Source: Clostridia bacterium (GTDB lineage: Bacteria > Bacillota > Clostridia > Christensenellales > UBA1242). Taken from it: 8,384 nucleotides of DNA. The position numbers and the translations under genes were made by a program. The notes under the pieces are model-generated. The model saw nothing but the letters and a program-made list of their open reading frames with translations. It did no database searches and was not told the origin of the DNA. The stretch spans positions 1 through 8,384 of the forward strand of contig JAGCEE010000116.1 in the NCBI GenBank assembly GCA_017650795.1, read 5' to 3'. This document shows positions 6,199 through 8,384 of the stretch, in pieces; position 1 is the stretch's first letter, and each line of letters opens with the position of its first letter.

Positions 6199-7824
6199 AT
6201 GGGAATTTTAGATTTATCTAATATAAATTTTTATATTTTGATTGTTGTGTCGGTTTTAAACTCAATAATGTTGTGTTTGGCATCGGCAAAACTATTTCAA
6301 ATATTACAGCAGTCGGGGTACAAACTAAGGGGATATAATGCATGGCTTAAAGACACAAAAATTAAATTTGTGGGTAGGCTCGTTATGCTTTCATTCTTAT
6401 CTTTAATATCAGTACTTGTGACTAATGCGCTACTAGATGGATTTGGTGAATACTATTCATATTTTGGCCTTATTTTTTATGTTTATTTTAGTATTGTTTT
6501 TATAATCAATATGTCAAAAATACCTCAAAAAGCGCCATTAAAACAAACTAGGAGGATGAATAGATTGATTTTTACAACCTCAATTCTAGTGGTTATTGTG
6601 TCGTTTTTTATGATGGCTATAACAACAGAGTACGTTTCATTCATAAAATATGGAATAATAGTTCTAACACCATTATTTATGCCAATAATAGTTCCATTTG
6701 CAAATATATTAAATACTCCTATGGAGCACATCATCCGTAGTGGTTATATTAAAAAAGCAAAAGCCAAATTAAAACGAATGCCAAATTTGATTAAGATTGG
6801 AATTACAGGTAGTTATGGGAAAACAACAACAAAACATATCTTAAATGTAATGCTATCAAAAAAGTATTCGGTTTGTATGACTCCTCATAGTTTTAATACT
6901 CCAATGGGTCTAACCAAAGTTGTCCTAAAATATTTAAAAAGAAATAACCAAATATTGATTGCAGAAATGGGTGCAAGACATATTGGAGATATAAAGTATT
7001 TGTGCGATTTAATAAAACCAAAACATGCTATAATAACTTCTGTTGCAAGCCAGCATTTATTGACTTTTGGAAGTATAGAAAATGTTGCAAAAGCAAAGGG
7101 TGAACTTGTTGAGGCAATAACAGACGGCTATGTGGTGTTTAATGGCAATAACATTGGTTCAAAAAAAATGTACGATGAGTGTTTAAAAAATAAAATACTC
7201 GCAGGTGTAGACCTGGATGGCGCTTTTGTGAATATAACAAATGTAAAATGTACAAATACTGGTAGCGAATTTAACTTAAATGTTGATGGAAAATCTGTTG
7301 TCTGCTCAACAAAACTGCTTGGCATGGGTAATATACAAGATATAGCAATAAGTGCAGCACTTGCTTATAAATTGGGTGTTGAATTACAAGATATTGCTGA
7401 TGCAATAAGCACTTTACAACCGATTCAACACAGATTAGAAATAATAAATAATATTGGTGGTGTCACAATTATAGACAATTCTTATAATAGTTCCGTAGAA
7501 AGTACCCAGACATCACTTGACGTGCTTAAACTATTTGAAGGCAAAAAAATAATTGTCACACCGGGTATTGTAGAAATGGGCGAAAAAGAGTTTGATGCCA
7601 ATGTGGATTTTGGAGAAAGAATAGCTGAAATATGTGATGAGGTTGTAATACTTAACCTGGTAAACAAAGAGGCCATATTGCAAGGTTTAAAAAATAAAAA
7701 ATTTGATGAAAACAATATAATTACTGCAGACAATTTGAGTGATGCAAAGAAAAAATTTCCAGAAATAGCAGGCGAGGGTGATGTTATTTTGTTTGAAAAT
7801 GATTTGCCAGATAACTACACGTAA
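6199..7824 (+). CDS. Membrane-anchored MurF-like Mur ligase family protein
   Basis: A 541-residue protein with an N-terminal membrane domain of about 170 residues (hydrophobic segments around 9-33, 56-79, 86-105 and 123-170) in place of the small uridine-binding domain of ordinary MurF, followed by Mur ligase central and C-terminal domains. Visible motifs: P-loop GITGSYGKTTTK (201-212), FNTPMGLTK, EMGA at 256-259, His286 in SQHLLTFGS, Lys300 in AKGEL (the place of the carbamylated Lys in MurF), HRLE at 411-414, and DNSYNSSVES from Asp426. Mur ligases join an amino acid or dipeptide to a carboxylate with ATP; MurF adds D-Ala-D-Ala to UDP-MurNAc-tripeptide. The motif that reads DDxYNxNP in MurF is altered here. 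AAGGA (6188-6192) lies 6 bases before the ATG. The upstream hydrolase is in the same unit and an intrinsic terminator follows. Classical MurF function is possible but not shown. Confidence 0.88.
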   Translation: MGILDLSNINFYILIVVSVLNSIMLCLASAKLFQILQQSGYKLRGYNAWLKDTKIKFVGRLVMLSFLSLISVLVTNALLDGFGEYYSYFGLIFYVYFSIVFIINMSKIPQKAPLKQTRRMNRLIFTTSILVVIVSFFMMAITTEYVSFIKYGIIVLTPLFMPIIVPFANILNTPMEHIIRSGYIKKAKAKLKRMPNLIKIGITGSYGKTTTKHILNVMLSKKYSVCMTPHSFNTPMGLTKVVLKYLKRNNQILIAEMGARHIGDIKYLCDLIKPKHAIITSVASQHLLTFGSIENVAKAKGELVEAITDGYVVFNGNNIGSKKMYDECLKNKILAGVDLDGAFVNITNVKCTNTGSEFNLNVDGKSVVCSTKLLGMGNIQDIAISAALAYKLGVELQDIADAISTLQPIQHRLEIINNIGGVTIIDNSYNSSVESTQTSLDVLKLFEGKKIIVTPGIVEMGEKEFDANVDFGERIAEICDEVVILNLVNKEAILQGLKNKKFDENNIITADNLSDAKKKFPEIAGEGDVILFENDLPDNYT

Positions 7825-7845
7825 TATAACAGTTAGATTATTGTT

Positions 7846-7878
7846 AAAGTAGGAAGTCTTCTTATTTCCTACTTTTTT
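7846..7878 (+). terminator. Intrinsic terminator after the hydrolase/Mur-ligase unit
   Basis: AAAGTAGGAA (7846-7855) pairs perfectly with TTCCTACTTT (7866-7875) around a 10-base loop, followed by T to 7878. It lies 21 bases after the Mur ligase stop and is a clear Rho-independent terminator, separating this operon from the secreted-protein gene. Confidence 0.88.
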
Positions 7879-7924
7879 GTTGCAAATTATTTTTGGTATT
7901 AGACGCTTTTTTATGTACTGTAAT

Positions 7925-7930
7925 TATAAT
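7925..7930 (+). promoter_or_regulatory. Candidate -10 box for the secreted protein gene
   Basis: A consensus TATAAT lies after the terminator and about 120 bases before the GTG start. The only -35-like element is TTAGAC (7899-7904), 20 bases upstream, so the match is incomplete. It would give a leader of about 110 bases, in which I see no recognisable riboswitch. Confidence 0.4.
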
Positions 7931-8039
7931 ATAACTTAGTTGTTGGTACACATAAATTTTGTTATAAAAATAGTTATATGTGTTTGTGTTATTTTGTTTT
8001 TCGTGATAAAATATAAAAAAGTATTTAAAATAACAATAT

Positions 8040-8044
8040 GGGAG
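8040..8044 (+). promoter_or_regulatory. Ribosome binding site setting the GTG start at 8051
   Basis: GGGAG lies 6 bases before GTG 8051, the first codon of a textbook signal peptide. This supports 8051 over the TTG at 7940 in the same frame, which has no ribosome site and would place a second hydrophobic stretch before the signal peptide. Confidence 0.7.
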
Positions 8045-8050
8045 TTCTGT

Positions 8051-8251
8051 GTGAGAAGAAATAAAATATTATCATTGCTCTTTATAATGCTATTATCATG
8101 TGCGGTATTTGCATCTTTTTTTATGGAAAAAGCAAATTCGTATGCAGGTGTGGAACAAACCGAAATTGCAGAGTCTGGAATTGTCGAGATTGATAGTTTG
8201 GAAAGTATTAAAAATGTAAGTGGCAATTACATATTAACAAAAGATTGTTAA
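8051..8251 (+). CDS. Secreted/surface protein, N-terminal part ended by an in-frame TAA
   Basis: The reading frame gives 66 residues and then TAA (8249-8251). Residues 1-32 are a signal peptide: basic RRNK, a hydrophobic core (about 6-24), and a likely signal peptidase I site after NSYA (cleavage at 32/33). The mature start is acidic (VEQTEIAESGIVEIDSLESI) and runs into NVSGNYILTKDC at 55-66, which resembles the opening of beta-helix repeat surface proteins (GNYxLTxDI...). The same frame stays open after the stop and carries a typical continuation of such repeats, so this looks like the front of a longer surface protein, not a true 66-residue product. The start is GTG with GGGAG 6 bases upstream. 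A lipoprotein signal at Cys17 is unlikely because the hydrophobic core continues past it. The gene is preceded by a terminator and has its own candidate promoter. Confidence 0.6.
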   Translation: MRRNKILSLLFIMLLSCAVFASFFMEKANSYAGVEQTEIAESGIVEIDSLESIKNVSGNYILTKDC

Positions 8252-8384
8252 TTTGTATCATTAAAGTTTGAGTTTAAGGGTACTTTGGACGGTAATGGCC
8301 ATTCAATTTTAACAAAGTCGGAAAACTTGGTTGTGGAAACGGAGGTAAACGCACCGATGTTCCCATCATTAGTTGGTGCAACAA
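8252..8384 (+). pseudogene. In-frame continuation of the secreted protein after the TAA (runs off the window)
   Basis: Directly after the TAA the same frame is open for 44 codons to the window edge. It contains FKGTLDGNGHSI, a close match to the F-x-GTxDGNGHTI motif that recurs in bacterial surface proteins with right-handed beta-helix or GLUG-like repeats, and then APMFPSLVGAT, which fits the usual PLFGxVxGATIxNL stretch. The motif order and spacing match an uninterrupted repeat spanning the stop. No start codon with a ribosome site is seen here, so it would not be translated separately. It may be a nonsense-mutated gene, a base-call error, or a read-through case. The full extent lies outside the window. 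Confidence 0.5.

Noticed and set aside
7940..8050. TTG at 7940 as start of the secreted protein
   Set aside because: It has no ribosome site and would put an extra hydrophobic stretch before a textbook signal peptide; GTG 8051 has GGGAG at 6 bases.
8093..8101. Lipoprotein signal at Cys17 (LLSC) of the secreted protein
   Set aside because: The hydrophobic core continues past the Cys and a better signal peptidase I site lies at residue 32.
8249..8251. Genetic-code change that reads TAA as an amino acid
   Set aside because: TAA ends most of the other genes in this window at exactly the expected family lengths, so it works as a stop here.

Overview
The window reads as a low-GC, AT-rich bacterial chromosome, most likely an anaerobic Bacillota of the Clostridia type, possibly gut-derived. 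This is an inference from the strong A/T bias, clear AGGAGG-type ribosome sites, the tsaE-tsaB-rimI block, a YkvI-type transporter and a membrane-anchored MurF-like ligase. No 16S or marker gene is present to place it more precisely. All recognisable genes are ordinary chromosomal ones. I see no insertion sequence, phage, CRISPR, tRNA or rRNA.

Layout. (1) Positions 2-565: the C-terminal part of glyceraldehyde-3-phosphate dehydrogenase, starting at the codon of the catalytic Cys. It is followed by an intrinsic terminator (585-621) whose 3' arm carries the ribosome site of the next gene. (2) 623-2171: ATPase and permease of a NitT/TauT-type ABC importer, overlapping by 14 bases, with no substrate-binding protein in view. 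(3) 2136-3176, minus strand: a YkvI-family membrane transporter, convergent with the permease and overlapping its end by 36 bases. (4) 3290-3853: a PAP2 membrane phosphatase, divergent from ykvI. (5) 3951-5435: tsaE, tsaB and rimI, tightly packed; the first two act in tRNA t6A synthesis. tsaD, often next, is absent here. (6) 5471-7824: an alpha/beta hydrolase and a membrane-anchored Mur ligase, 11 bases apart, closed by a strong intrinsic terminator (7846-7878). (7) 8051 onward: the start of a secreted protein with a signal peptide, interrupted by an in-frame TAA (8249-8251). The frame stays open to the window end and resumes with a TLDGNGHSI-type beta-helix motif.

How they fit: sections 4 and 6 point to cell-envelope and peptidoglycan precursor chemistry, section 5 to tRNA and ribosomal protein modification, sections 2 and 3 to solute transport. 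The most interesting points are the TAA inside the secreted protein, the hydrolase/Mur-ligase pair with a degenerate Mur motif, the terminator that shares bases with a ribosome site, and two genes that lack a Shine-Dalgarno site and have a -10-like box just upstream of the ATG, as expected for leaderless messages. I found no clearly new defence or mobile system.
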